DNA of 64,000 nucleotides. Source: Candidatus Heimdallarchaeota archaeon. Its GTDB lineage: Archaea > Asgardarchaeota > Heimdallarchaeia > Heimdallarchaeales > Heimdallarchaeaceae. The stretch lies in NCBI GenBank assembly GCA_030668875.1, contig DAOVER010000009.1, positions 22,597 to 86,596 on the forward strand, written 5' to 3'. The notes under the pieces are model-generated. The model was not told the DNA's origin. It saw nothing but the letters and a program-made list of their open reading frames with translations, and ran no database searches. Both the position numbers and the translations under genes were made by a program. Each line of letters begins with the position of its first letter. Position 1 is the stretch's first letter. Of this stretch, positions 54,871 to 63,152 are shown piece by piece.

Positions 54871-56433
54871 ATGCCAGAGAAACAAGCGATTTGGGGATCT
54901 GCCAGATATTTCATCAAAATTGACCCTTACACAAATGTTTTCAGTACTTCAATGAGTGCATTAGTATCATTCTTCGACACTCATGGACTAATTAATGAAA
55001 AGGAATGCAAAAATCTTCAGGAGATTGCTAGAACTGTGCAGGAGTTCTGGTCAACTATTCTAGCTCCTCACGAAACAAGAGTTGCTAGGTGGATAGTTGA
55101 ATATTTATCAGAGATAAATATCATTGGAAACTACGATTTACTCTTGCGTCTTCTTCGTTCTGATGAAGACATGGCAGAGGATTTGGACGATCTTATTAAA
55201 GATACAAAATCAGTTGCTACAGAGGATTTTGAAGAAGCCTTTAACATTCCAGAAGACACAAAAATAATCGGTCACGAGATTACCATTACAAGACTTCCTG
55301 AAGATGATTACTTGAGAAATGAACTTCTACAAAAAATCCTAGAAGACAACAAATATCAGGTTCCATTATCAATAAAAAGTAGAAGTCAATTTAAACTTCC
55401 TAATGGCGAAATTGCAACTGTTGAAAAGGAAAATACTTTAGGAATTGGAGAAACTCAAAGAGATGTTAAGCTGTTCTCTGTTTTGGAAAACGAATATGAT
55501 GAACCAATTACAGAAGTTGAAATTGTAGATGAAATCCCCTATTACTTTGAAATGGAAGATATGGGTATAGATAATTTGGAAATTGAGCCAACTAAAGAGA
55601 AAAAGGAGAAGGTTTTAGAGGTTATCTGGAAAATCCCAGAAATCAAACCAAAAGAAAAAGTTGAAATTAATTACAAACTTGCAAAACGAATAAATCGCAC
55701 AATTCTTGAAATCGTTCAAAATGAAGTTATAGCAGTTTTGAATGTTTTTGAAAATATCGAAGCTAAAGGATTAGAATTCCTCGCTCACACAGAATACATC
55801 AATATTCACAATAGACCTTTACATGAATTGCACATTGTTGATGAAATACCTCCCGAGTTTAATATTATAAGAACAAATCCTGAAGCCTTACCCCCAACAG
55901 GTGTTATAGAAAAAGCAAAGTTAAAAGGAATTAACATCCAATGGAAACAAAAGAATGTTAACGTAAATCAAACAATTGAAAAAAGCTATACATTAGATTA
56001 CTTCCCATATCTTTTCCGAGGTAAGAAAGTCATAGTAAATGAGGAAGGAAGTACACTATTCAAGATTGCCAAATTTATAATGCCTTCTGAAAAAGAGATG
56101 GGTTACACCGTGCTATATATCATAAAGAACGTGAAATCTGAAACTAGTGACTTAATTTCTTTGATGGATAAACTTCCAGTAAATCACACAATTGTTGGAA
56201 GAAAACCTGAAGAATCTCAAGTTATGGAGCAAATTGACGATGAAGGAGAGAAAATTATCACATGGATTGTAGAAGCTCCTACAGCTAGAAAAAGCACAAC
56301 TCTGAAGGTTTTTGTATCGGGTGATACACCGCCGGTATTTGATATATTCAAGGTTTTCATAGGAGATAAAGAGGAAAAGGAAGTGTTAGAGAAAGAGACT
56401 ACTATTAGAAGAGAGATGGTTAAATCTCCCTAA
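54871..56433 (+). CDS. Hypothetical protein with three tandem Ig-like beta-sandwich repeats, cytoplasmic
   Basis: Protein of 520 aa. Residues 1-170 are mostly helical and acidic. From about residue 180 there are three similar units, recognisable by the pairs DEPITEVEIVDEIPYYF, NRPLHELHIVDEIPPEF and ETSDLISLMDKLPVNHT, each followed by a strand-rich part and a hydrophobic closing strand (VIWKIPEIKPKEKVEINYKL in the first). This is the pattern of DUF11-like or immunoglobulin-like domains. There is no signal peptide, so these normally extracellular folds appear to be inside the cell. It is in an operon with the preceding gene. Confidence 0.62.
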   Translation: MPEKQAIWGSARYFIKIDPYTNVFSTSMSALVSFFDTHGLINEKECKNLQEIARTVQEFWSTILAPHETRVARWIVEYLSEINIIGNYDLLLRLLRSDEDMAEDLDDLIKDTKSVATEDFEEAFNIPEDTKIIGHEITITRLPEDDYLRNELLQKILEDNKYQVPLSIKSRSQFKLPNGEIATVEKENTLGIGETQRDVKLFSVLENEYDEPITEVEIVDEIPYYFEMEDMGIDNLEIEPTKEKKEKVLEVIWKIPEIKPKEKVEINYKLAKRINRTILEIVQNEVIAVLNVFENIEAKGLEFLAHTEYINIHNRPLHELHIVDEIPPEFNIIRTNPEALPPTGVIEKAKLKGINIQWKQKNVNVNQTIEKSYTLDYFPYLFRGKKVIVNEEGSTLFKIAKFIMPSEKEMGYTVLYIIKNVKSETSDLISLMDKLPVNHTIVGRKPEESQVMEQIDDEGEKIITWIVEAPTARKSTTLKVFVSGDTPPVFDIFKVFIGDKEEKEVLEKETTIRREMVKSP

Positions 56434-56515
56434 TTTTCTTTACCTATCTTAGTGAATCATGATCAGAGCTCTTATTTTTTAAAAAGTGAAGTTGGATATG
56501 TCTGCCTCCACAGAA

Positions 56516-56525
56516 TTTATTTATG
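56516..56525 (+). promoter_or_regulatory. TATA-like box deciding the start of the geranylgeranyl reductase gene
   Basis: The sequence tttatttatg overlaps the upstream in-frame ATG at 56523 and lies about 25-33 nt before the ATG at 56550. That spacing favours the downstream start. Confidence 0.45.
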
Positions 56526-56549
56526 ACTGATAATAGTTGTATTTCGAAC

Positions 56550-57905
56550 ATGAAAAGTCACTTTGATGTAATAATAGTAGGAGCGGGTCCAGCTGGTGTT
56601 AGTGCAGCAATATCATGTATTAACAACGAATTAAAGGTAGTTTTAGTGGATTCAAAGAAAAAGGAAAAAATAGGCGACAAAGTATGTGGAGAAGCTATCT
56701 CAAAAGAAACATCACATACAGCATCTGATTTATTAAAAGTGCAATACCCTCATGGAGAAGAAATAAACGCTAATGTAAAAGAATTGGTTCTTCAAACAGC
56801 GATAGATGAAGATCATATAGCTTTACCTGCAATTGGCTATATGGTAAACAGACACAAATATGGCCAAAGGCTACTACAAGACGCATTAGAGAGAGGAGTT
56901 AAATTACTTGACCAAACAAAAGTGATCAGAACTATAATAAAAGAGAAGAAAGTCACTGGAGTAGTAATTAAAACTTTAAACAAGGAGGAAGGAGAACTTT
57001 ATTCAAAACTGGTAATTGATTGCAGTGGAGTAAGGGGAGTTGTTAGAACAACAATAGATGAATCTCTTGAACCATTTCTATACACTAAATTAACAAAATC
57101 AGACTATGCTTCATGTTATAGAGAAATAATTGAATTAAACAAAGAGCATGATTTAGATGGAAAAATTATTCTCAAATATGAAAAAGACATCCCTGCACCA
57201 GGTTATATCTGGTTTTTTGCTGATGGGTGTAAAAGACTAAACTGTGGTACAGGGTTCATCAAAGAAGGTATAAATAAGGACAAAAGTGTAAAATCAGTCT
57301 ACTTCAATGCTATGGCAAAATACTATCATCCTGAAACATACACTGTTTTAGATGGTAGAGGGGGAAATGTTCCTATTCGTCCTCCATTATGGAGCGCCGT
57401 TGCACCAGGGTTATTAGTAGCTGGAGATGCAGCTTTTCATGCAGATCCTTTGACAGCAGAAGGTCATGGTCCTGCTTTATTAGCAGGATATTATGCTGGT
57501 CAAATTGCAAAGGAAGTAATTGATAGAAACGAATATTCTACACAAGCTCTGTGGGGATATAACAGACATATCTTCTCTAGTTTTGGTTCAGACAATGCCC
57601 GTAGCAGAATTTTGACTATAACATTGGAAAAACTAGGAGCAGATAATCTTGAATTTCTCCTCACGAGAAAGGTAATCAAGCAGGCAGATCTAACATCAGA
57701 AGGCATATTAAAGAAAAATTCACTTTTTAATCTTCTAATTCGAGCAATACGTTGTTTACCAAAAATAGGTTTGTTAGTTATAATTAAAAGAACAATTGAT
57801 GTAAGTAAAGCCGTTGCGGAATTGTTCGACGAATATCCAGAAACACCAGATAAATTCGGTGAATGGGTGGCAAAAATAGAAAACTTATATGCTAAATTAA
57901 ATTAA
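56550..57905 (+). CDS. Geranylgeranyl reductase family FAD-dependent enzyme
   Basis: Flavoprotein of about 451 aa that saturates the isoprenoid chains of archaeal ether lipids or related molecules. The FAD motif VIIVGAGPAGVSAAISCI is near the start, followed by DKVCGEAISKE, where the conserved cysteine of the family lies. Near residue 290 come GLLVAGDAAFHADPLTAEGHG, the second FAD motif. The ATG at 56550 is used because a TATA-like box overlaps the earlier ATG at 56523. The enzyme acts at the membrane surface. It precedes the LysRS gene by 44 nt on the same strand. Confidence 0.9.
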   Translation: MKSHFDVIIVGAGPAGVSAAISCINNELKVVLVDSKKKEKIGDKVCGEAISKETSHTASDLLKVQYPHGEEINANVKELVLQTAIDEDHIALPAIGYMVNRHKYGQRLLQDALERGVKLLDQTKVIRTIIKEKKVTGVVIKTLNKEEGELYSKLVIDCSGVRGVVRTTIDESLEPFLYTKLTKSDYASCYREIIELNKEHDLDGKIILKYEKDIPAPGYIWFFADGCKRLNCGTGFIKEGINKDKSVKSVYFNAMAKYYHPETYTVLDGRGGNVPIRPPLWSAVAPGLLVAGDAAFHADPLTAEGHGPALLAGYYAGQIAKEVIDRNEYSTQALWGYNRHIFSSFGSDNARSRILTITLEKLGADNLEFLLTRKVIKQADLTSEGILKKNSLFNLLIRAIRCLPKIGLLVIIKRTIDVSKAVAELFDEYPETPDKFGEWVAKIENLYAKLN

Positions 57906-57949
57906 CTTACATCATAATTCTTAAGTTAAATAAGAGGAGAAGCACGATA

Positions 57950-59587
57950 ATGAATCATATTGAAGAAAATGAAGAGTATACGTACAAACACTGGGCAACA
58001 GTGGTAAGTGAAGAAGCTGTGGAAAGATTTGGAAATGAACAAGTTGTTGCTACAGGTTGGGCACCTTCAGGATATTATCACGTAGGAAACTTCAAAGAAG
58101 CTGTAACTTGTAGAGCTATCCAAAAGGAACTAATCAACTTGGGAGCAGATTCCCGATACATACTTAACATAGATGACATAGACCCATTTGATAAAATACC
58201 TGCATTCTTCAAGAAAGATTATGGAAAATTGTTAGCACCATATTTGGGACATTCAATCAATGAAGTACCAGATCCTTTAGGGTGCCATAACTCCTACGCA
58301 GATCACTTCATTTCTGATGCTTTAGCCATAATGAATGATTTTGATGTTAATCCTGAACCAATCCATACATCTAAGTTGTATTTAGAAGGAAGATATGACA
58401 AGTACGCAAGACTATTTCTTGAGAAAAAGGAAGAAATGTACGAATTAACTGAGAAAATAACAGGATCACGTATGGAAGATTTCTTTCTTATTCAATGTCC
58501 TGAATGTAATAATCTAGCGGCTCCAAAAATAGTCAATTATGAGATTATTAATAATAAAATAAAAGTCGACTTGTTGTGTCAAAGAGAGAAACGTGGATGC
58601 GGACAAAAAACTTCTCTAATTTTAGGGGATACACTGTGGAAGATTAAATGGAGACTGGATTGGGCAGCTAGACAAGATTTCCTAGGAGTAACAGTAGAAT
58701 CTTCAGGAAAAGACCATGGCGTAGCAGGTGGGTCAATTGATTCTTCTTTAGCCATCCATAGAGACATATTTGGCAAGAAAAAATTGCCACTACTAATTCA
58801 ACATGGTTTTCTAACCTTCGGGGGTAAAAAGCTATCTGGAAGCAGTGGGAGCGGTATGCCAGTATCTGAATTTCCTAAGATTTTAGAACCACACACTTTC
58901 CTTTACAAAATCTATAGACACAATCTCAGAACAGATTTTGATTTTAAAGCAGATTATGATATTCCAAGTGTAGCAAGTGAATATGATAGAGCTGAAGAAC
59001 TATTTTATGACGAAGGAGAAATTGAGCACCTAAAAACAAGAGAAAAAACAGTTAAGGCTTATGAATTAGCTCAGATAGATGAAAAACCTACTAAAAAACC
59101 AGTAAGGGTTGATTATGGACACTTAGTTACAGTAATGCAGGTTTGTATGTTTGACAAGGAACAAGTAATTCAGAAATTAATTAAAGGAAATATATTACCA
59201 AAAGATATTTCGAATTATGATATGGATTTATTCAATAAAAGATATGAGAAATCGAAATATTGGATTAAAAATATTGCAAATGAAAATCTAAAGTTCAAAA
59301 TAGTTGATGAACCTAGATGTGAAGATGTTAAAACAATCGAGAAAAAGGTTTTGGAATATCTACTCAGTGCTATCAAAGAGATACCAGAAGGAGAACAGGG
59401 AGACGAAATTACTCAAGACCTTTATAACTCTGCGAAAGCAGTTGACCTTAAACCAACTCTATTCTTCAGAGTAATATACAAAATTATTTTAGGTAGAAAA
59501 TCAGGTCCAAGAGCTGGAACACTAATAGATGCCTTAGGAAAAGATGAAGTAATAAGGATTTTAGGAAAAGCCCTAGATTGTTATTAA
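57950..59587 (+). CDS. lysS: Class I lysyl-tRNA synthetase
   Basis: Archaeal-type class I LysRS of 545 aa. The HIGH-equivalent is GYYHVGNFKE, then SRYILNIDDIDPFDKIP, ECNNL (zinc-binding Cys pairs with CQREKRGCG), GKDHGVAGGSIDSSLAI and the KMSKS-equivalent KKLSGSSGSGMPVSEF. That last motif is altered relative to KMSSSKG, with no second lysine. The C-terminal anticodon-binding helical domain is present. AGAGGAG about 10 nt upstream is the ribosome binding site. Whether a class II LysRS also exists cannot be seen here. Confidence 0.94.
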   Translation: MNHIEENEEYTYKHWATVVSEEAVERFGNEQVVATGWAPSGYYHVGNFKEAVTCRAIQKELINLGADSRYILNIDDIDPFDKIPAFFKKDYGKLLAPYLGHSINEVPDPLGCHNSYADHFISDALAIMNDFDVNPEPIHTSKLYLEGRYDKYARLFLEKKEEMYELTEKITGSRMEDFFLIQCPECNNLAAPKIVNYEIINNKIKVDLLCQREKRGCGQKTSLILGDTLWKIKWRLDWAARQDFLGVTVESSGKDHGVAGGSIDSSLAIHRDIFGKKKLPLLIQHGFLTFGGKKLSGSSGSGMPVSEFPKILEPHTFLYKIYRHNLRTDFDFKADYDIPSVASEYDRAEELFYDEGEIEHLKTREKTVKAYELAQIDEKPTKKPVRVDYGHLVTVMQVCMFDKEQVIQKLIKGNILPKDISNYDMDLFNKRYEKSKYWIKNIANENLKFKIVDEPRCEDVKTIEKKVLEYLLSAIKEIPEGEQGDEITQDLYNSAKAVDLKPTLFFRVIYKIILGRKSGPRAGTLIDALGKDEVIRILGKALDCY

Positions 59588-59633
59588 TACTGTAGCATGT
59601 TGGAAAAAAAAAAGGGAATATGAAAAAGTCTTC

Positions 59634-59957
59634 CTATTCTCTTGATTCTTCCTTTGTTTGAGGTTTTACAAAGTAAGGAGCATATTCAGGATCTTTTTTC
59701 AACAATTCCAACATATTTACACCTAATTCGGTTAGTGACCAACCCCTTTCCTCTTGTTTGATTAGTCCTATTTGATCGAGAGACGTGGAATGTTTTCCAG
59801 TCTTTACATGAGAGCGTATGGTGTCCAAACCTATTCTTAGTTTCTTTGATAGTTTTTTGTATCCAGCTGCTCCCATAGATAGTTCGATGAGGATAAGGCG
59901 TTTAGTTCTACCCAACCGCTCCACTAGTTCTTCAAGATTGTCTGTGGCATCTATCAC
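59634..59957 (-). CDS. Winged-helix transcriptional regulator
   Basis: Small DNA-binding protein of 107 aa. Residues 15-85 form a winged helix (RLILIELSMGAAGYKKLSKKLRIGLDTIRSHV, then LDQIGLIKQEERGWSLTELGVNMLELL), close to ArsR/DUF-type archaeal regulators. No metal-binding cysteine is present, so the signal sensed is not a classical ArsR metal. It lies head-to-head with the DENN-like candidate gene at 60114, sharing a 156-nt promoter region, and may control it or itself. Confidence 0.8.
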   Translation of the reverse strand: MIDATDNLEELVERLGRTKRLILIELSMGAAGYKKLSKKLRIGLDTIRSHVKTGKHSTSLDQIGLIKQEERGWSLTELGVNMLELLKKDPEYAPYFVKPQTKEESRE

Positions 59958-60082
59958 TCATACCACCGGATTCGGTAAAATGCTAATAAATTATTAGTAT
60001 AAAAATTAACCGCAATTTTCTATAAGCATTCTGATGATTTTATTATCCATTTGCGAGTAACGTCGTTTCCCTCAACAATACA

Positions 60083-60089
60083 TTTAATA
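60083..60089 (+). promoter_or_regulatory. TATA-like box for the gene at 60114
   Basis: The sequence tttaata in acatttaatag lies about 25-31 nt before the ATG at 60114, supporting this start over the earlier in-frame start at 60051. Confidence 0.4.
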
Positions 60090-60113
60090 GAAACCGCAAA
60101 ATTATGTTTTCAA

Positions 60114-61214
60114 ATGGTTCACAAAGTATGTTTTAGTGTGTTTGATGACACTGTAGGAACCAGAGCAGTACACTATGAGAATCTAACCGAAGAAGAGGCT
60201 CAAAAAGTTTCTATTCGAATGCTTATGGGTGCAGCTGCTACAGATTTCCTAAGGGAATCAAGTGCCGTTATGCCTTTACATGATGTAGGTGGAGTTGCTT
60301 ATTCGTTTTTCTTTGGTGTTCCATGTAAAAGTAAACGCTCTCCTATTACTATGGCTTGTTTAACTTATATCATTCCAGAAGATTTACAATCACAACTTTA
60401 TACAAAAGTTCCGGTTTTTAATTATAACAGTTCAAATGTTTCTAAACAGATAACTGGTTTGCTACTTTATGAGCCAGGTTACGTGATGGACGATTCCCTA
60501 AGAGCAAGAATCACAAAATGGGGTGAAAACATCAGAACCATTCTAGAGTCAAAGCAAGATGATGCATCTGGTGTTCAGACAGTTGAAATTGATAGAACAA
60601 CCGCTTCACCTTACTTCTTCATGCGATTAGTGAACAAAGGGCAAGATAGAGTGGTTCATTCTCTTGTTAACGGAAAACCTATAGTTGTTATCTGTTCCAA
60701 AGAAATGGTCAAACCATTTTTAGCTTCTTTACAATCGTTTCAACCAAGGAGAGAACTTCTAGTATCCTTGTTCCCAGTCAATTATGTACCTCCTGATCAA
60801 TTCGATGTTCTATTCGCCACCCCTGATTTAATTTCAAATTATCCAAATAGTGTAATATGTGACTTAACTGTTGGCAAAGCTAAAGGAGGAGAAGAAAGTG
60901 GGTTTAGCAAGGAAATCCTCAGGAAATTGCAAGAAGATGTTGAAGCAAGTGGACATAATCATAAGAAGATCATTGGTTCATCTATACTCAAATTAGAAGG
61001 AGAAGTTATTAAAATCATAAGATATTCTGGGACAAGTATTATCTCTCAGTATTATGCTCTGACTACAAATCCAAAACAACAGTTTTCTTCGTTAGAAGAA
61101 AACGAAATTGATATGGCTTTCCAAATTGCCTATACAAGGTATCCTGAATATGCTTCTAACATAGATAAACTATACCAAGAAGTCACTGGAAATAAAAGAA
61201 GGTTTAGAATTTAA
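60114..61214 (+). CDS. Hypothetical protein with longin-like N-terminus and possible DENN-like second domain
   Basis: Protein of 366 aa. Residues 1-130 start MVHKVCFSVFDDTVGTRAVH and have an alternating beta/alpha order like longin domains (HDVGGVAYSFFFGVP, TMACLTYIIPEDL). From residue about 180 a second domain reads RVVHSLVNGKPIVVICSKEMV, FLASLQSFQP, then FDVLFATPDLISNYPNSVI and DLTVGKAKGG. The order LL.GK.IVV..S, L..F.P and D(V/L)...P resembles the core of DENN domains (FLCN-like) that follow a longin domain in eukaryotes. This is a hypothesis from pattern alone. The ATG at 60114 is preferred over 60051 by TATA spacing. A hairpin terminator follows. Confidence 0.45.
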   Translation: MVHKVCFSVFDDTVGTRAVHYENLTEEEAQKVSIRMLMGAAATDFLRESSAVMPLHDVGGVAYSFFFGVPCKSKRSPITMACLTYIIPEDLQSQLYTKVPVFNYNSSNVSKQITGLLLYEPGYVMDDSLRARITKWGENIRTILESKQDDASGVQTVEIDRTTASPYFFMRLVNKGQDRVVHSLVNGKPIVVICSKEMVKPFLASLQSFQPRRELLVSLFPVNYVPPDQFDVLFATPDLISNYPNSVICDLTVGKAKGGEESGFSKEILRKLQEDVEASGHNHKKIIGSSILKLEGEVIKIIRYSGTSIISQYYALTTNPKQQFSSLEENEIDMAFQIAYTRYPEYASNIDKLYQEVTGNKRRFRI

Positions 61215-61221
61215 TTATAAT

Positions 61222-61262
61222 AAAAAGCTAAATATGAGCTTTTTTATTCTTTCAATTTTTTT
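61222..61262 (+). terminator. Hairpin terminator after the longin/DENN-like gene
   Basis: An 8-bp inverted repeat (AAAAAGCT, 7-nt loop, AGCTTTTT) at 61222-61244 is followed by a T-rich stretch to about 61262. Confidence 0.6.
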
Positions 61263-61331
61263 CTATTCTCTATAAGGTTCTTTGATTCATTCACACACTA
61301 CTTTTTTATGCTAAAATGAGATTCATTAGTA

Positions 61332-62102
61332 ATGAGTATTGATTCCATTACAGATAGTTTATTAGAACTGGAACCAAAAATTGTTGCTATTGTAGGAGCA
61401 GGAATATCCAAAGCTTCGGGAATGCCTACTTTCAGAGGGGAGGATGGTCTTTGGAATCAATATCACGCTCAAGATTTAGCTACACCCCATGCATTTAACA
61501 ACAATCCAAATCTAGTATGGGAGTGGTATAGAGCTCGTATGAGAATCTTATTGGAAGCGAAACCAAATCCAGCACACGAAGCTTTAACGAAACTGGAAGA
61601 AGCAGGACTATTAACAGGTGTTATTACACAAAATGTAGACGGGCTACACGAAATAGCGAACACCAAGAAAATAGTGGAAGTGCACGGTAGAATAAGGTAT
61701 GCTCGATGTCAAGTTTGTGATTATATTCAAAGATGGGACAACAAAGAGTTTGCAGGGCAGAAGGACATCATCCCTAAATGTCCAAAGTGTAAAGAAAACT
61801 TACTTCGACCTGATGTAGTCTGGTTTGGAGAACCTTTAGATCAAATCAAATGGCAAGAAGCTATGCAATGGATTGGTCAAACTAATACTATGCTTATTAT
61901 AGGTACATCTGGAGTTGTTCATCCAGTCGCATCATTGCCCTTTTTTGCAAAGAAGAATGGGGCAGTTCTTCTTGAATTCAATATTGAAAAAACGCCCCTT
62001 ACAACTATTTCAGATCACTCTTTCTTTGGACCTTGTGAAACGATTTTACCGGAGTTCTCTGATGTATTAATCAAGAAATATATTAGTAGGCAAAAAAAAT
62101 GA
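61332..62102 (+). CDS. cobB: SIR2 family NAD-dependent protein deacylase
   Basis: Sirtuin of 256 aa. NAD-binding AIVGAGISKASGMPTFRG is at 19-35, TQNVDGLH at 99-106, the catalytic His118 in VEVHGR, zinc-binding Cys126, Cys129, Cys150 and Cys153, then VVWFGEPL and IIGTSGVVHPVAS. It removes acyl groups from protein lysines, for example on chromatin proteins or acetyl-CoA synthetase. The N-terminus is short, as in archaeal Sir2-Af-type enzymes. The stop overlaps the start of the acylphosphatase gene by 4 nt, so these are co-translated. Confidence 0.95.
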   Translation: MSIDSITDSLLELEPKIVAIVGAGISKASGMPTFRGEDGLWNQYHAQDLATPHAFNNNPNLVWEWYRARMRILLEAKPNPAHEALTKLEEAGLLTGVITQNVDGLHEIANTKKIVEVHGRIRYARCQVCDYIQRWDNKEFAGQKDIIPKCPKCKENLLRPDVVWFGEPLDQIKWQEAMQWIGQTNTMLIIGTSGVVHPVASLPFFAKKNGAVLLEFNIEKTPLTTISDHSFFGPCETILPEFSDVLIKKYISRQKK

Positions 62103-62386
62103 CCGATAGTTCGATAAAAAGAGTAGAAATTATTGTTACAGGTATAGTTCAAGGAGTCTTTTTCAGAGCATCTACAAGAGATTATGCTATTAAACTAAAT
62201 GTGGTGGGTACAGTAAGAAATCTTAGAGATGGAACTGTAGAAATCATAGCTGAAGGTAAGGAAGAGAAACTATTAAGTCTCATAGGTTATGCAAAGAGAG
62301 GTCCTTCTTCAGCAAAGGTTTACAGTATTAATGTTAAATGGAAAGAATCAGAAGGAAAATTGAATGGGTTCAAGTTAATATATTAG
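62099..62386 (+). CDS. acyP: Acylphosphatase
   Basis: Small enzyme of 95 aa that hydrolyses acyl phosphates. The conserved block IVTGIVQGVFFRASTRDYA has the substrate-binding Arg23, and GTVRNLRDGTVEIIAEG has the catalytic Asn41. The length is normal. It overlaps the sirtuin gene by 4 nt and precedes ribA by 52 nt. Pairing with a deacylase could mean shared handling of acyl intermediates, but that is only an inference from gene order. Confidence 0.94.
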   Translation: MTDSSIKRVEIIVTGIVQGVFFRASTRDYAIKLNVVGTVRNLRDGTVEIIAEGKEEKLLSLIGYAKRGPSSAKVYSINVKWKESEGKLNGFKLIY

Positions 62387-62438
62387 TTCGAACCCAATAT
62401 TCAAAAAGCAAATAGTAAAAAATAATGAGACAAAAAAA

Positions 62439-63086
62439 ATGACAGTCGATATTGAACGTAGAATCAGAGAGAAAATTATCAAACTAGGTTTAAAGGACAC
62501 AGAACTGGTCCATTTTGGATCAATAGCAAAGTTACCTACAAAACACGGTGAATTTGACATTATTGGTTTTCTAAGTTTAAGAGACATGAAGGAACACACC
62601 ATTATCATAAAAGGAAATCCCATAGGAAAAGAAAATGTTCCTCTGCGAATTCACTCTGAATGCCTGACGGGTGATGCTTTCACATCCTTGAGATGTGATT
62701 GCAGGGAACAATTAGAATTTGCTATGGATTATATTGTAAAAGAAGAATATGGTATTCTTTTATATTTAAGACAAGAAGGAAGAGGGATTGGATTATTTAA
62801 CAAATTGAAGACTTACACATTACAAGAAATGGGATACGACACTAATGAAGCTAATGAATTACTAGGGTTCAATAAGGACGAGAGGTTCTATCTAGTAGCT
62901 ATTGATGCATTAAAAGCATTAAAAATCCAATCTGTTAAATTGATGACAAATAACCCAAGAAAAGTTGCTGGACTATGTGATGCAGGGACTGATGTTACAG
63001 ATAGAATACAAATCGCAATCAAGCCGAATGTTTACAATTTAAGATATTTAAATACAAAATCAGATGACGGGCATCTGATGGGATAA
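62439..63086 (+). CDS. ribA: GTP cyclohydrolase II (RibA-type)
   Basis: First enzyme of bacterial-type riboflavin synthesis, opening GTP to a diaminopyrimidine. Zinc ligands Cys75, Cys86 and Cys88 are in SECLTGDAFTSLRCDC, followed by LLYLRQEGRGIGLFNK, the GTP-binding Arg motif, then GYDTNEANELLGF and LMTNNPRKVAGL. Length 215 aa is normal for the stand-alone enzyme. Archaea normally use GTP cyclohydrolase III (ArfA) instead, so this bacterial-type enzyme may have been acquired by transfer. It follows acyP on the same strand. Confidence 0.93.
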   Translation: MTVDIERRIREKIIKLGLKDTELVHFGSIAKLPTKHGEFDIIGFLSLRDMKEHTIIIKGNPIGKENVPLRIHSECLTGDAFTSLRCDCREQLEFAMDYIVKEEYGILLYLRQEGRGIGLFNKLKTYTLQEMGYDTNEANELLGFNKDERFYLVAIDALKALKIQSVKLMTNNPRKVAGLCDAGTDVTDRIQIAIKPNVYNLRYLNTKSDDGHLMG

Positions 63087-63152
63087 GGAGATTTATTTTG
63101 TCAAGACGAAAGTGAAGAAAGAACTGAGGAATAGCCTCATTCCCAGTAATTT

